Positions 34,299 to 42,039 are shown, numbered from the stretch's first letter. The stretch is 64,000 nt of DNA from Oscillospiraceae bacterium (GCA_017406005.1 JAFQZI010000014.1:1-64000); one strand, 5' to 3'. Numbers and translations: made by a program. The notes: generated by a model not told the origin, from the letters alone.

Positions 34299-35258
34299 GT
34301 GCCAGAATACCGCTATAAAATCATAAACGGGAAGCGAATACCGGAGCACCGGGCGGTTATAGAAGAACTGCTCGGCATTACGCTGAGAGAAGACCAGGTG
34401 GTGCACCATATCAACGGGATCAAAACGGACAACCGGCCGGACAATCTGCAGGTGATGAACAGGAAAGAGCACTCCCGCCTGCATGCTTCAGCTATGCCTC
34501 AAACCCCGGAAAAGATCCGGAAAGTCAGTGAGGCGCGAAAGGGCAAGAGCAACCCGGAGGCAAGAGCGCTGACAGCCGAACAGGTGGAGAATGTTGTAAA
34601 GGCGCTGCACGAGGGAGTATCCGTCACATCGCTTGCAAGGGAGCTCAGGGTTTCTGACCATGTGATCCGCAATATTCGGGATGGAAAAACCTATCAGGAT
34701 GTACTGGCGACACTGCCGAAAGAGTACTTCCCCCTGCCGGGTGCGAAGAAAAGAAAAATGTCTGCCAACGGAAAAAGGAAAGTCGACGTGGCAGAGCTGA
34801 ACATTATCCGACTGGAATTGCTGGGAGGCAGATCCATCGCGTCGATTGCAAAGGAGCACCATCTTGCACAGGAGACCGTGCGGAAGATCAATTTGCGGGA
34901 GAGCTATAACGATATCCCCTGGCCGGAAGAACTGGCAAGGTATGAAGCCCTCAATGATATGAGACAACTGGCAGACATCATGCTGCAGGGACCAATGCCG
35001 GAGGAAGATGACGGATTCGTCTTCACGGAGGAAGATATCCAGGCACTGACCGGAGAAAAGGTGGATAGGATCCTGATAGAGAAATACGGACTCTACCCCA
35101 CTTACCATGCAAGGCTGGTGTATCTGATGATGCGCCGGGCACTGGCAGGAGACAGGACGATGCTGTTTGCGCTCTTTTCCATCAGCAGCTATGACGAACT
35201 GGTGCCGCAAATCCTTGCTGAGAATTCGAAGGCATGGAAAGGGCAGACAGAGAAGTGA
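34299..35258 (+). CDS. HNH endonuclease with two HTH modules (homing-endonuclease-like)
   Basis: A 319-residue protein. The HNH core is VVHHINGIKTDNRPDNLQ followed by EHSRLHA, the His-Asn-His fold of phage and homing nucleases. Two similar modules follow, VSVTSLARELRVSDHVIRNI-type with GKTYQDV, and RSIASIAKEHHLAQETVRKI-type ending RESYNDI, resembling the IENR/NUMOD HTH repeats that read DNA. A GTG at 34299 with GGAGGAG upstream is chosen, because a TTG at 34236 would lie inside the promoter. It is not inside another gene, so it is a free-standing element. Confidence 0.75.
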   Translation: MPEYRYKIINGKRIPEHRAVIEELLGITLREDQVVHHINGIKTDNRPDNLQVMNRKEHSRLHASAMPQTPEKIRKVSEARKGKSNPEARALTAEQVENVVKALHEGVSVTSLARELRVSDHVIRNIRDGKTYQDVLATLPKEYFPLPGAKKRKMSANGKRKVDVAELNIIRLELLGGRSIASIAKEHHLAQETVRKINLRESYNDIPWPEELARYEALNDMRQLADIMLQGPMPEEDDGFVFTEEDIQALTGEKVDRILIEKYGLYPTYHARLVYLMMRRALAGDRTMLFALFSISSYDELVPQILAENSKAWKGQTEK

Positions 35259-35515
35259 AGGAAGTAAAAACCTTATGGCTTCTTTGATCCTGTTGCCATC
35301 GATCAGGCGTGCATACTATTGAGGCAGCGGCAGAGCTCGGATTTGGCAGCAGAATCTATGAGCCTGTTGAAATCTAATCTGACTACCAGCGGAAATCATA
35401 AATAGTGAAAATGAAAAAGCAGGATTAGGCCTGCTTTTTCGCATTTAAAAGTACCTGTTATTCTTTTTTAGGTTCATTCCATTCTCGTCACGGTACAATA
35501 GAGTGCGAGATTTTA
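35259..35515. other. Non-coding stretch with terminator, possible gene remnant
   Basis: No full gene is seen. A short frame of about 18 codons (AAAELGFGSRIYEPVE) ends in a stop near 35370 and resembles the tail of a degraded protein, but I could not assign it. A terminator hairpin lies at 35414-35439. Confidence 0.4.
35414..35439. terminator. Terminator hairpin AAAAAGCAGG/CCTGCTTTTT
   Basis: AAAAAGCAGG and CCTGCTTTTT pair around ATTAGG, so it works in both directions, between the HNH gene and the convergent esterase. The stem and the following CGC resemble the terminator at 37489-37516. Confidence 0.75.
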
Positions 35516-36517
35516 TCAACTGTTTTTTATAGCTTTCAGACGGGTTTCGATCGCCTGAAGCTCTTCTTCCCCGATTCCGGCGAAAGAGAGGCACTCCCGG
35601 AGGGTAATGACCTTTTTAGCGGCAGAGGGAAACGGAGTATCGCCGTCTTGCGTTTGCGAAAGGAAGGAAAGAAGTGCACAGGCTTCCGGGTTTGCCAGCA
35701 GATACTGAATGGTACAGTCAAGATTCAAGGTTTTATCCCGGTTGCCATTGATGGCTGCACCAAAACGGGGATCTGTGAGACCTTGATCGCTAAACCCGCC
35801 CAGCACATCATTCAGCCAGGAAATGCTGTCCGCGACCCAAGCTGAATAGCGGCAACAACTCCCGGTAGCATCCAAGCTTTCATCCCCCGTGGACAGGCCA
35901 TGAGGGCCATTCGAATAGATGTGGCTTTCGAAAGCAATATCATGCTTTTCCAAGGCGGTAAGAAAATGCAAACTGTTTTCCACCGGCACCAGATTATCGG
36001 TTCTCGTAGCGAAGACAAAGCAAGGGCAGGTTTTGGAATCTACTGCTTTTGCAGCATCAGGTGCCGAGGGGAGATAGTCATGGACAGTCTCTCCCGTGAT
36101 GACCGGATAGCCCAGAATAGCAGCATTTGGCCGGTTTTTCGACATGGTTGCAGCACAGGCAGCTAAATGACCACCCGCAGAAAAACCAATTACAGCTATA
36201 CGCTGGGGTTCTATATGCCATTCCTCGCTATGCTCGCGAATCATGGACATCGCTTGCTCATAGTCTCGCAAGGGATTTGGCCAGACTGCCTGGTCACCCA
36301 GAGAATAGCGCAGGATAAAGGCATGGTAGCCTGCCTTCAAATAAGGAAAAGCGACCGGATCTGCTTCGCGATCGGAACAGAAATGATACCCTCCACCAGG
36401 TAAAATCAGTACAGCCGGACGTTGCAGAATACTTCTAAACTCCCCGCCCACCGGCTGCAGATAAGCGGTTAGATTAACATTTCGTTCCTCATTCAGAACA
36501 AAAAACTTTGTTTCCAT
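35516..36517 (-). CDS. Alpha/beta hydrolase (acetyl-esterase type) with C-terminal extension
   Basis: A 333-residue enzyme. VLILPGGGYHFCSD carries the G-G-G-Y oxyanion loop, VIGFSAGGHLAA the nucleophile serine, TRTDNLVPVENS the aspartate and GPHGLS the histidine, as in bacterial acetyl xylan esterases. About 80 extra residues (from NRDKTLNLD on) follow the core, including a helical segment, KKVITLRECLSFAGIGEEEL, whose role is unclear. The product has no signal peptide. AAAGGAGA precedes the start. Confidence 0.85.
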   Translation of the reverse strand: METKFFVLNEERNVNLTAYLQPVGGEFRSILQRPAVLILPGGGYHFCSDREADPVAFPYLKAGYHAFILRYSLGDQAVWPNPLRDYEQAMSMIREHSEEWHIEPQRIAVIGFSAGGHLAACAATMSKNRPNAAILGYPVITGETVHDYLPSAPDAAKAVDSKTCPCFVFATRTDNLVPVENSLHFLTALEKHDIAFESHIYSNGPHGLSTGDESLDATGSCCRYSAWVADSISWLNDVLGGFSDQGLTDPRFGAAINGNRDKTLNLDCTIQYLLANPEACALLSFLSQTQDGDTPFPSAAKKVITLRECLSFAGIGEEELQAIETRLKAIKNS

Positions 36518-36596
36518 CTATAATCTCCTTTCAGTGATTTCCTTTTCTGTTTATTAATGACAATATACCATAAATTCCATCAAGGCTGCAACCTAA

Positions 36597-36609
36597 TAGT
36601 GTGACACTA
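36597..36609. promoter_or_regulatory. Small palindrome upstream of the Nif11-Hint gene
   Basis: TAGTGT-G-ACACTA is a perfect 6-base-arm palindrome between divergent genes. A TACAAT box lies at 36628-36633, but no good -35 is seen, so a role as operator is only possible. Confidence 0.3.
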
Positions 36610-36713
36610 CTGTGATAAGTGCGGTGATACAATGCGCCCGTCAAAACAAAAGACGAGAAAGATCATACATAATCATAAAAAAATAAAAACGATTTTCGAA
36701 GGAGGATTATAAA

Positions 36714-37442
36714 ATGAGTGATCTTGCAATGTTTATGAATGAAGTCAGAGCTGACGAATCTTTAGGAAATCAGCTCAGGAATGCATTGGAAAATGCCAGT
36801 GTCCTTGAAAGGGCAGAAAAGTTCATTGCCCTCGCGAAGGAGCGTGGCTTCCAGGTTTCAGAAGTGGAGCTGTTTCGGTTCTTAGAGAAGAGAGAGGCTG
36901 ACAAATGCGATGCTCTCCCGGAAGACGCACTGGCAAACGTCGTCGGTGGAGGTGGAGGAATCAAAGACACCTCAGACAAGGAATGGTGGGAGTACGGGGT
37001 TGAAGCACTGGATGCCGTCTTAAAAGGCCTCGGACACTGCTTCAGCGGAGACAGCCTGGTGTCCACACCATCCGGCACGAAGGCGATCAGGGATGTCAAG
37101 CCCGGTGATGAAGTTATTTCTGTGGATCAGGACGGCAATCAGAGAGTCGCGAAGGTGACCGATGTCATAGAGCCGTATGAAATGCCGATTGTGGAAGTCA
37201 CATTCTCCGACGGGCACAAATGGAACACCACGACTACGCAGTGGTACTACTGCGGAGGTGACGAATATGCCAGCGTGATGGATGACCAGGGAAAGACAGC
37301 ACTGACACTGGATGGCGGAAAAGCGGGTGTTCGCAGCGTCGTGGAGACTGAGCGCAACGAACCAGTCTATGATTTTGTTGTGGAAGGGCTGAATGTCATG
37401 TTCGTTGACGGCGTCGCTGCGGAAGGCTTCAGCCTGAGTTGA
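36714..37442 (+). CDS. Nif11-type leader, GG motif and Hint-like domain protein
   Basis: A 242-residue fusion. Residues 1-60 match the Nif11 RiPP-leader family (start MSDLAMFMNEVRADESLGNQ). Residues 70-80, DALANVVGGG, form a double-glycine-type cleavage site. Residues 109-235 form a Hint-like domain starting CFSGDSLVSTPSGTKAI with KPGDEVISV and ending VEGLNVMFVDGVAAEGF. The catalytic-like Cys109 is present, but block B reads TTTQ instead of T-x-x-H and no terminal His-Asn exists. The 28 residues between GGG and Cys109 are the presumed released peptide. Transport and maturation genes are not in the window. Confidence 0.72.
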   Translation: MSDLAMFMNEVRADESLGNQLRNALENASVLERAEKFIALAKERGFQVSEVELFRFLEKREADKCDALPEDALANVVGGGGGIKDTSDKEWWEYGVEALDAVLKGLGHCFSGDSLVSTPSGTKAIRDVKPGDEVISVDQDGNQRVAKVTDVIEPYEMPIVEVTFSDGHKWNTTTTQWYYCGGDEYASVMDDQGKTALTLDGGKAGVRSVVETERNEPVYDFVVEGLNVMFVDGVAAEGFSLS

Positions 37443-37488
37443 AATGACAGTGAAAACAAAACCCTCAGGTGAAAATGGATTATAATAG

Positions 37489-37516
37489 AAAAGCAGGCTG
37501 AAAAAGGCCTGCTTTT
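37489..37516 (+). terminator. Terminator after the Nif11-Hint gene
   Basis: AAAAGCAGGC and GCCTGCTTTT pair around TGAAAAAG. The arms resemble those at 35414-35439. The second promoter module begins 6 bases after it. Confidence 0.78.
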
Positions 37517-37522
37517 CGCTGT

Positions 37523-37569
37523 CTTTTTCAGGAAGTACCTTGAGATTGAAAAACATCAATGATATATTA
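37523..37569 (+). promoter_or_regulatory. Conserved promoter module, copy 2 (secreted protein gene)
   Basis: TTGAGA (37540-37545) and TATATT (37563-37568) are 17 bases apart, with CTTTTTCAGGAAGTACC upstream as in copy 1 at 34213-34259 (42 of 47 bases identical). Confidence 0.75.
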
Positions 37570-37604
37570 TGAGAAAACGGGTAAATGAACTTCAGGAGGA
37601 TTCT

Positions 37605-38795
37605 ATGAAGAAGTACCTGGCAATCATAATATCTCTGGCGATGGTTTTCAGCTTAAGTGTATTTGCAGCAGCGGAAGAGGAGCCGGGGGCAGCAGTTGAA
37701 GCGTCTGCAGCAGCAGAAACTGAGGTGGCTGTTGAAGACCCTGTCGAGGTGGAAGAATCGGAGACAGCTGAGGATGTTCCTTCTGCTGAAGAAGATCCTG
37801 CAGAAAACAGCGAAGAAGACTCTGCGGAAAACGGGGAAGAAGCTGCTGCAGAAGAAGAGCCGGAAGGACCGATAGAAATATCTACTGCAGAGGAACTGAG
37901 GGAAATAGCAGATAAGCTCACGGCAGACTATGTGCTCACAGCCGATATCGACCTTGCGGGAAAGGAATGGGTTCCGCTGGGGACATATATTCCTTCCAGG
38001 GAGAATGTAGAAGAACAGGAGGTACCTTCCTCCCGATATGCTTTTACAGGAACCTTTGACGGAAACGGCCATACGATTTCCAACCTGGTGATCCAGCAGC
38101 CGGAGTGGGTTGCGCTTGGGCTTTTCGGATGCATCTCCAATGCATCGGTCGGGAACTTTACGCTTGAAAATGCCACGGTGGACGGCACGGTAATGGCTGC
38201 AGATGTGATAGGCTATTCTTTCAATTCCGAGGTTTATAACATAACACTCACCAACGGCAGCGTGACAGCCCACGCCTCCGAAATCAGCAACGAGGGAATG
38301 ATCGGAGGAATCGTCGGTGCGGGACTGAACAGCCGGATCATCGGATGCAGTGCGCAGGCAGATATCATTATCCCAGACGGAAGCACGAATGCGGGGATTA
38401 TTGGCGGCGGGCTGGAAGCGACCTCCGTAGTTGACTGCACAGTGACGGGAAGCGTAACCGCCGGAGACAATTGCTGCGGGATCGGCGGGATTTCCGGATG
38501 CGGTTTCGGGGCAGAGGAATTCACCAACTGCAAAGCGGCCGATGTTGTGCTCAAGGTTGGAAGATACGCCAAGTGGATCGGGAGCATCACCGGTTATGCG
38601 GGAGGTTATGAAGAGCAGGAATTCGACACACCGGTAACCGTGTTTACCGACTGCGCGGCAGAACGAGTGACCATTATCAGAGCTGCGACAGAGGAAGACC
38701 TTGTCGGTGGCGCATATTACAGTGAAGAAGCGGAAGCAGATTACGGAGCTCCGTATGACAGACCAACCGTTTATATCATTCAGGGCGAACAATGA
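37605..38795 (+). CDS. Secreted acidic protein with GLUG-like beta-helix repeats
   Basis: A 396-residue secreted protein. Residues 1-23 are a signal peptide (KKYLAIIISLAMVFSLSVFA), followed by about 65 residues of Glu/Ala/Asp/Pro low-complexity sequence. From residue 90, ISTAEELREIADKLTADYV opens a right-handed beta-helix with GTFDGNGHTISNL, then repeats of the GLUG type such as GIVGAGLNSRIIGCSA and GGISGCGFGAEEFTNC. No LPxTG or other anchor is seen. AGGAGG precedes the ATG at 37605. The layout suggests an extracellular adhesin or surface protein of unknown partner. Confidence 0.75.
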   Translation: MKKYLAIIISLAMVFSLSVFAAAEEEPGAAVEASAAAETEVAVEDPVEVEESETAEDVPSAEEDPAENSEEDSAENGEEAAAEEEPEGPIEISTAEELREIADKLTADYVLTADIDLAGKEWVPLGTYIPSRENVEEQEVPSSRYAFTGTFDGNGHTISNLVIQQPEWVALGLFGCISNASVGNFTLENATVDGTVMAADVIGYSFNSEVYNITLTNGSVTAHASEISNEGMIGGIVGAGLNSRIIGCSAQADIIIPDGSTNAGIIGGGLEATSVVDCTVTGSVTAGDNCCGIGGISGCGFGAEEFTNCKAADVVLKVGRYAKWIGSITGYAGGYEEQEFDTPVTVFTDCAAERVTIIRAATEEDLVGGAYYSEEAEADYGAPYDRPTVYIIQGEQ

Positions 38796-38797
38796 GG

Positions 38798-38826
38798 TTG
38801 CCTGCTGCGTTCCGACATGTTATAAT
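38798..38826 (+). promoter_or_regulatory. Promoter of the LysR gene
   Basis: TTGCCT (38798-38803) and a perfect TATAAT (38821-38826) are separated by 17 bases. It lies just after the end of the GLUG protein gene and about 45 bases before the LysR start. Confidence 0.7.
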
Positions 38827-38868
38827 AATCTACGAAAAATTTAACAGTTCAAATCCGGAGGGGACAAT

Positions 38869-39819
38869 ATGGATCTTCGCGCTTTAAAATACTTTGTTAC
38901 GGCGGCGGAAGAAATGAATATGACCCGAGCTGCAGAACGATTGGGAATGAGCCAGCCGCCCCTGAGCAGCCAGATCAAGAATCTGGAAGATGAACTTAAT
39001 GTGCAGCTCTTTATCCGCGGGAAGAGGAGCCTCAAAATGACAGACGCCGGTGCGATGCTTTACCGGCGCGCAAAACAGATGCTGGAACTGGCAGAGCAGA
39101 CCAAGTTGGAAATGCAATCCCTTGAGGGGCTGAAAGGCACCATTAATATCAGCCTGGTAGAAGGGCGGGCCCCCTATCTCCTTGCCAGATGGATTGCCGG
39201 GTTCCGGATGGAATTCCCACAGGTTACTTTCCGCCTCTGGAATGGTGACGGTGACGAGGCAATCGACCGCTTACGGCGCGGGCTGGCAGATCTTTCTTTA
39301 ATTGCGGCTCCGTATGATGTGGAAGAGCTGGACGGGATTTCCGTTGGGAGAGAACCGTGGGTAGCCATCATCTCAAAAAAACACCCCCTGTCACAGCAAG
39401 AAGGAGAGTTTATTCCTCTCAGAGCTTTGACAGGAGAACCGTTGATCGTGCCGAGCAGGCATTCACGCGCAGAGGCAATCCGGGAATGGTTTGAGGAAAT
39501 CGGGGAAGAACCGAACATAGTGTGCGAGCTTTCGAACTATATTGATGCAGAAGCCCTGGCAGAACAAAACGTAGGCATTTGTATCTACCCGCTTACAACA
39601 TACGCGGAAAACAACCTTCTGGTAAAGAAAATCATAGTAGATAGTGCCAGACAGATTGAATATTTCCTTATCAAAAACCGCGGGCAGCACAACACGGAAC
39701 TTGTTCAGGAATTCATCAATTTTGTGGCGGACTGCCAGGAGGAAGAGCGTTTGGGCAGGCAGGCCTACCTGATGCCGGAGAAAGAATACTTCCCGCCGGA
39801 AGAAACAAAATTTTTATAA
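38869..39819 (+). CDS. LysR-family transcriptional regulator
   Basis: A 316-residue LysR protein. The N-terminal HTH reads TRAAERLGMSQPPLSSQIKN, and residues 90-300 form the inducer-binding domain beginning GTINISLVEG. GGAGGGG precedes the ATG by 7 bases. No divergent target gene is adjacent; its neighbours are the GLUG protein upstream and the convergent glnA-ANTAR pair. The regulon cannot be read from sequence. Confidence 0.92.
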   Translation: MDLRALKYFVTAAEEMNMTRAAERLGMSQPPLSSQIKNLEDELNVQLFIRGKRSLKMTDAGAMLYRRAKQMLELAEQTKLEMQSLEGLKGTINISLVEGRAPYLLARWIAGFRMEFPQVTFRLWNGDGDEAIDRLRRGLADLSLIAAPYDVEELDGISVGREPWVAIISKKHPLSQQEGEFIPLRALTGEPLIVPSRHSRAEAIREWFEEIGEEPNIVCELSNYIDAEALAEQNVGICIYPLTTYAENNLLVKKIIVDSARQIEYFLIKNRGQHNTELVQEFINFVADCQEEERLGRQAYLMPEKEYFPPEETKFL

Positions 39820-39830
39820 AACCATAAAAT

Positions 39831-39863
39831 CACAGGCTTCTCTGGAAAACGGAGGAGCCTGTG
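39831..39863. terminator. Bidirectional terminator between LysR and ANTAR genes
   Basis: CACAGGCTTCTC and GAGGAGCCTGTG form a stem with one imperfect pair and a TGGAAAACG loop, with T-rich flanks on both sides. It separates two convergent transcripts. Confidence 0.7.
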
Positions 39864-40448
39864 TTATTGATAGGTGTGTATTATGTTTTCAGCCGCTTCC
39901 CGTTTGGAAAGATGCTGTGCCATCGCCTGACGCTGAATATAGCGGTGGGCTTCCGCCTCTGTCATGTTCAGGCACTGGATGAGCAGCAGCTTCGCCCGGT
40001 TGACGAGGCGGATCTCTTCCATCTTTTCCTCAACAGTTGCCTGCCGAGTCTTTACACGGCGGAGCCGTTCCCGGATGGAGCACAGCACACGCAAATTGTG
40101 AGAGACCATCTGCGTGCTTGTCGGTTTGGAAAGCGTGACAACGCCGAAAGGAAGCACTCTGTAATAAGTGGCTTCATACAAATCACTGCGAACCATCAAC
40201 AGCACGCCTGCATCACTGTTGGCGCAGATATCCATTGCAAACTGAAGACCTGCATCATCCGGCAGGGGGGAATTGATGATCACAAGGTCATAAGACTCAT
40301 CGCTCAGCCTCCGCCGTGCTTCCGCCACACTGCGGGCAACCGAAACCGGATAATAATCCGTAGCAGGAAGAAGCTCCAGCGTTGTCGCCGTTATTTTTTC
40401 GGAAGCCGACACCAGAAGGACGCTGTAGGTGTTTTCCTGAAAGACCAT
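39864..40448 (-). CDS. ANTAR-domain antiterminator with pseudo-receiver
   Basis: A 194-residue protein. Residues 1-120 look like a response-regulator receiver, but the usual phosphoacceptor position in DLVIINSPLPDDAG is asparagine rather than aspartate. Residues 135-190 are the ANTAR RNA-binding helices, VNRAKLLLIQCLNMTEAEAH with YIQRQAM, as in NasT and EutV. It is encoded 39 bases after glnA on the same strand. The glnN leader carries a hairpin of the ANTAR-target type, so this is the probable antiterminator of the nitrogen operon. Confidence 0.9.
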   Translation of the reverse strand: MVFQENTYSVLLVSASEKITATTLELLPATDYYPVSVARSVAEARRRLSDESYDLVIINSPLPDDAGLQFAMDICANSDAGVLLMVRSDLYEATYYRVLPFGVVTLSKPTSTQMVSHNLRVLCSIRERLRRVKTRQATVEEKMEEIRLVNRAKLLLIQCLNMTEAEAHRYIQRQAMAQHLSKREAAENIIHTYQ

Positions 40449-40487
40449 CTTATTCCCTCCTTTCTGGAAAATATAAGAAACCGGGTG

Positions 40488-41696
40488 TCAGCTGCAGTAT
40501 GCGCTGATAATTTCGGCGGGGAGAAGTTCCCGGACAAAGCTGCTGCAGGAAGCAGCAGCCTGTGCTTCCTTAAGGCTGCCCGGCAGCCTGGCGTATGGCT
40601 TTAAGAGCTCTTCCGGCGCGTTGAAGGTGTTAAAATCAGCTGCGGGAGGAAGCGGCAGACCTTGCTGAATTCCATTCAGGCAGGCATGCATAATAAGAGC
40701 AAAGGCAAGATAGGGATTTGCCATCGAATCGGGAGAACGCAACTCCAGCCTGCGATACTGCTCCGCCGAAGCCGGGATGCGGATGAGCTGAGAGCGGTTT
40801 TCTTCCGACCAGGTGACATAGGCAGGAGCTTTATCCCTGCCGAGACGTTCATAGGAATTCTCGCAGGGATTGAGGAAAAGGGTAATCTCGCAAATCTTGT
40901 CCATCAGCCCTGGGATCAGCAGAAGCGGAGAAACTCTCGTACCGTTTTTCTTTGCGGATATGTTGATGTGCATTCCGCTGCCATCGTGCTTCGGGAGCGG
41001 GCGGGGTGAGAAGTCTGCCCAGAGACCATTGAGGGAAGCGATGGTTTTCACCACGCTGCGGAAAAGGACGGCATGGTCCGCTGCGGCAAGCGGTTCGGCA
41101 TAGCGGAAATCAATCTCGTTTTGCCCCGGTCCGCTTTCGTGATGGGAGGCCTCCGGCAGGATCCCCATCTGTTCCAAGGTGAGGCATATCTCGCGGCGTA
41201 CATTCTGCCCTTTGTCATCAGGACCTATGTCCATATATCCGGCATCGTCAAAAGGTTCCGGGGTGCGCTTTCCATTTTCATCTGTTTTAAAAAGGTAAAA
41301 CTCCATTTCCGTGCCGAAGGAAAAGGTGTAACCGAGATTAGATGCATAGCCGACTGCCTGCCTGAGGATGTTGCGTGTATCCGCTTCGAAAGGAGCACCA
41401 TCCGGACGGACGATGTCGCAGAACATCATATTTACACGCCCCTGCTGCGGCCGCCATGGCAGCTCGACCAGAGTAGAGGAATCCGGCTTCAGGAAGAGAT
41501 CAGAGCGGACTTCACCCTGAAACCCGTCAATCGCGGAAGCGTCGATGGCAATGCCGTGTTCAAAAGCACGAGGAAGCTGGTCGGCCATGATGGCGACGTT
41601 CTTCTGCCTTCCGTACACATCACAGAAGGCCATTCTTATAAATTTTACATCCTCTTCTTTTACGTAAAGGAGGACTTCTTCGGGGGTATAGTTCAT
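40488..41696 (-). CDS. glnA: Type I glutamine synthetase, short form
   Basis: A 402-residue GSI, about 40 residues shorter than the usual 443. FGTEMEFYLF, HHESGPGQNEIDFRY, KHDGSGMHINIS and NPCENSYERLG are the metal, glutamate and ATP-site blocks, and RSPDSMANPYLAFA is near the C-terminus. The shortening is mainly in the C-terminal region. Start 41696 is chosen because AAGGAG lies upstream and MNYTPEEVLLYVKEEDVKFI begins the beta-grasp domain. The gene lies divergent from glnN. It forms glutamine from glutamate, ammonium and ATP. Confidence 0.93.
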   Translation of the reverse strand: MNYTPEEVLLYVKEEDVKFIRMAFCDVYGRQKNVAIMADQLPRAFEHGIAIDASAIDGFQGEVRSDLFLKPDSSTLVELPWRPQQGRVNMMFCDIVRPDGAPFEADTRNILRQAVGYASNLGYTFSFGTEMEFYLFKTDENGKRTPEPFDDAGYMDIGPDDKGQNVRREICLTLEQMGILPEASHHESGPGQNEIDFRYAEPLAAADHAVLFRSVVKTIASLNGLWADFSPRPLPKHDGSGMHINISAKKNGTRVSPLLLIPGLMDKICEITLFLNPCENSYERLGRDKAPAYVTWSEENRSQLIRIPASAEQYRRLELRSPDSMANPYLAFALIMHACLNGIQQGLPLPPAADFNTFNAPEELLKPYARLPGSLKEAQAAASCSSFVRELLPAEIISAYCS

Positions 41697-41919
41697 GGAG
41701 CACACTCCTTGAATGAGTATTTTGGATTCGGTCACGTTGTAATTGGTGCGAAGCAAGCTCCTCGCGAAGGCAACATTAACCCTCGAGGTCAGTGCTCCGT
41801 CGCGAGTTATAAAATGATTAGGATTAATTGCTATTCTATCGTAGGGAAAACGGGCGTACAAGAGGGGTGAAGACAGCAGCCTTTCCTTTTTTGAATGGTT
41901 ATCATACGAAAAACATGCG

Positions 41920-41948
41920 TTGACGGCTACTGACGAAAGGCGTATTAT
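41920..41948 (+). promoter_or_regulatory. Promoter of the glnN operon
   Basis: TTGACG (41920-41925) and TATTAT (41943-41948) are separated by 17 bases, placing the start near 41955, just before the regulatory hairpins. Confidence 0.8.
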
Positions 41949-41959
41949 ATGCCCCATTG

Positions 41960-42017
41960 AGAGACAACGGCGTCTCTTGAGGGAGTTCTCCCTCAAGGCG
42001 CCGCTGTCTCTTTTTTT
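41960..42017 (+). ncRNA. ANTAR-type attenuator in the glnN leader
   Basis: Hairpin P1 (41960-41977) has stem AGAGAC/GTCTCT and hexaloop AACGGC, with A at position 1 and G at position 4 as in known ANTAR targets. Hairpin P2 (41978-41995) has stem TGAGGG/CCCTCA and hexaloop AGTTCT. A competing terminator pairs AGAGACA (41960-41966) with TGTCTCT (42005-42011), and CGGCG (41968-41972) with CGCCG (41999-42003), encloses P2, and ends in seven T residues at 42011-42017. P1 and the terminator cannot form together, so ANTAR binding to P1 would allow readthrough into glnN. Confidence 0.82.
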
Positions 42018-42039
42018 AGAAGAAAAGGAGATATGGATT

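Larger units (their letters stand above)
41697..42039. other. 343-bp divergent regulatory region between glnA and glnN
   Basis: No gene is present. The right half contains the glnN promoter and leader (41920-42017). The left half, from 41697 to 41900, should hold the glnA promoter; a TATAAC box is possible near 41814-41819 on the minus strand but without a clear -35. A 6-base stem, CTCGCG/CGCGAG, could form in the glnA leader. Confidence 0.7.

Noticed and set aside
35270-35400. Remnant of a transposase or integrase
   Set aside because: Only a short frame is readable and it does not match a transposase motif I can name.
41697-41900. A second ANTAR target in the glnA leader
   Set aside because: A 6-base stem is possible, but no hexaloop with A1 and G4 was found.
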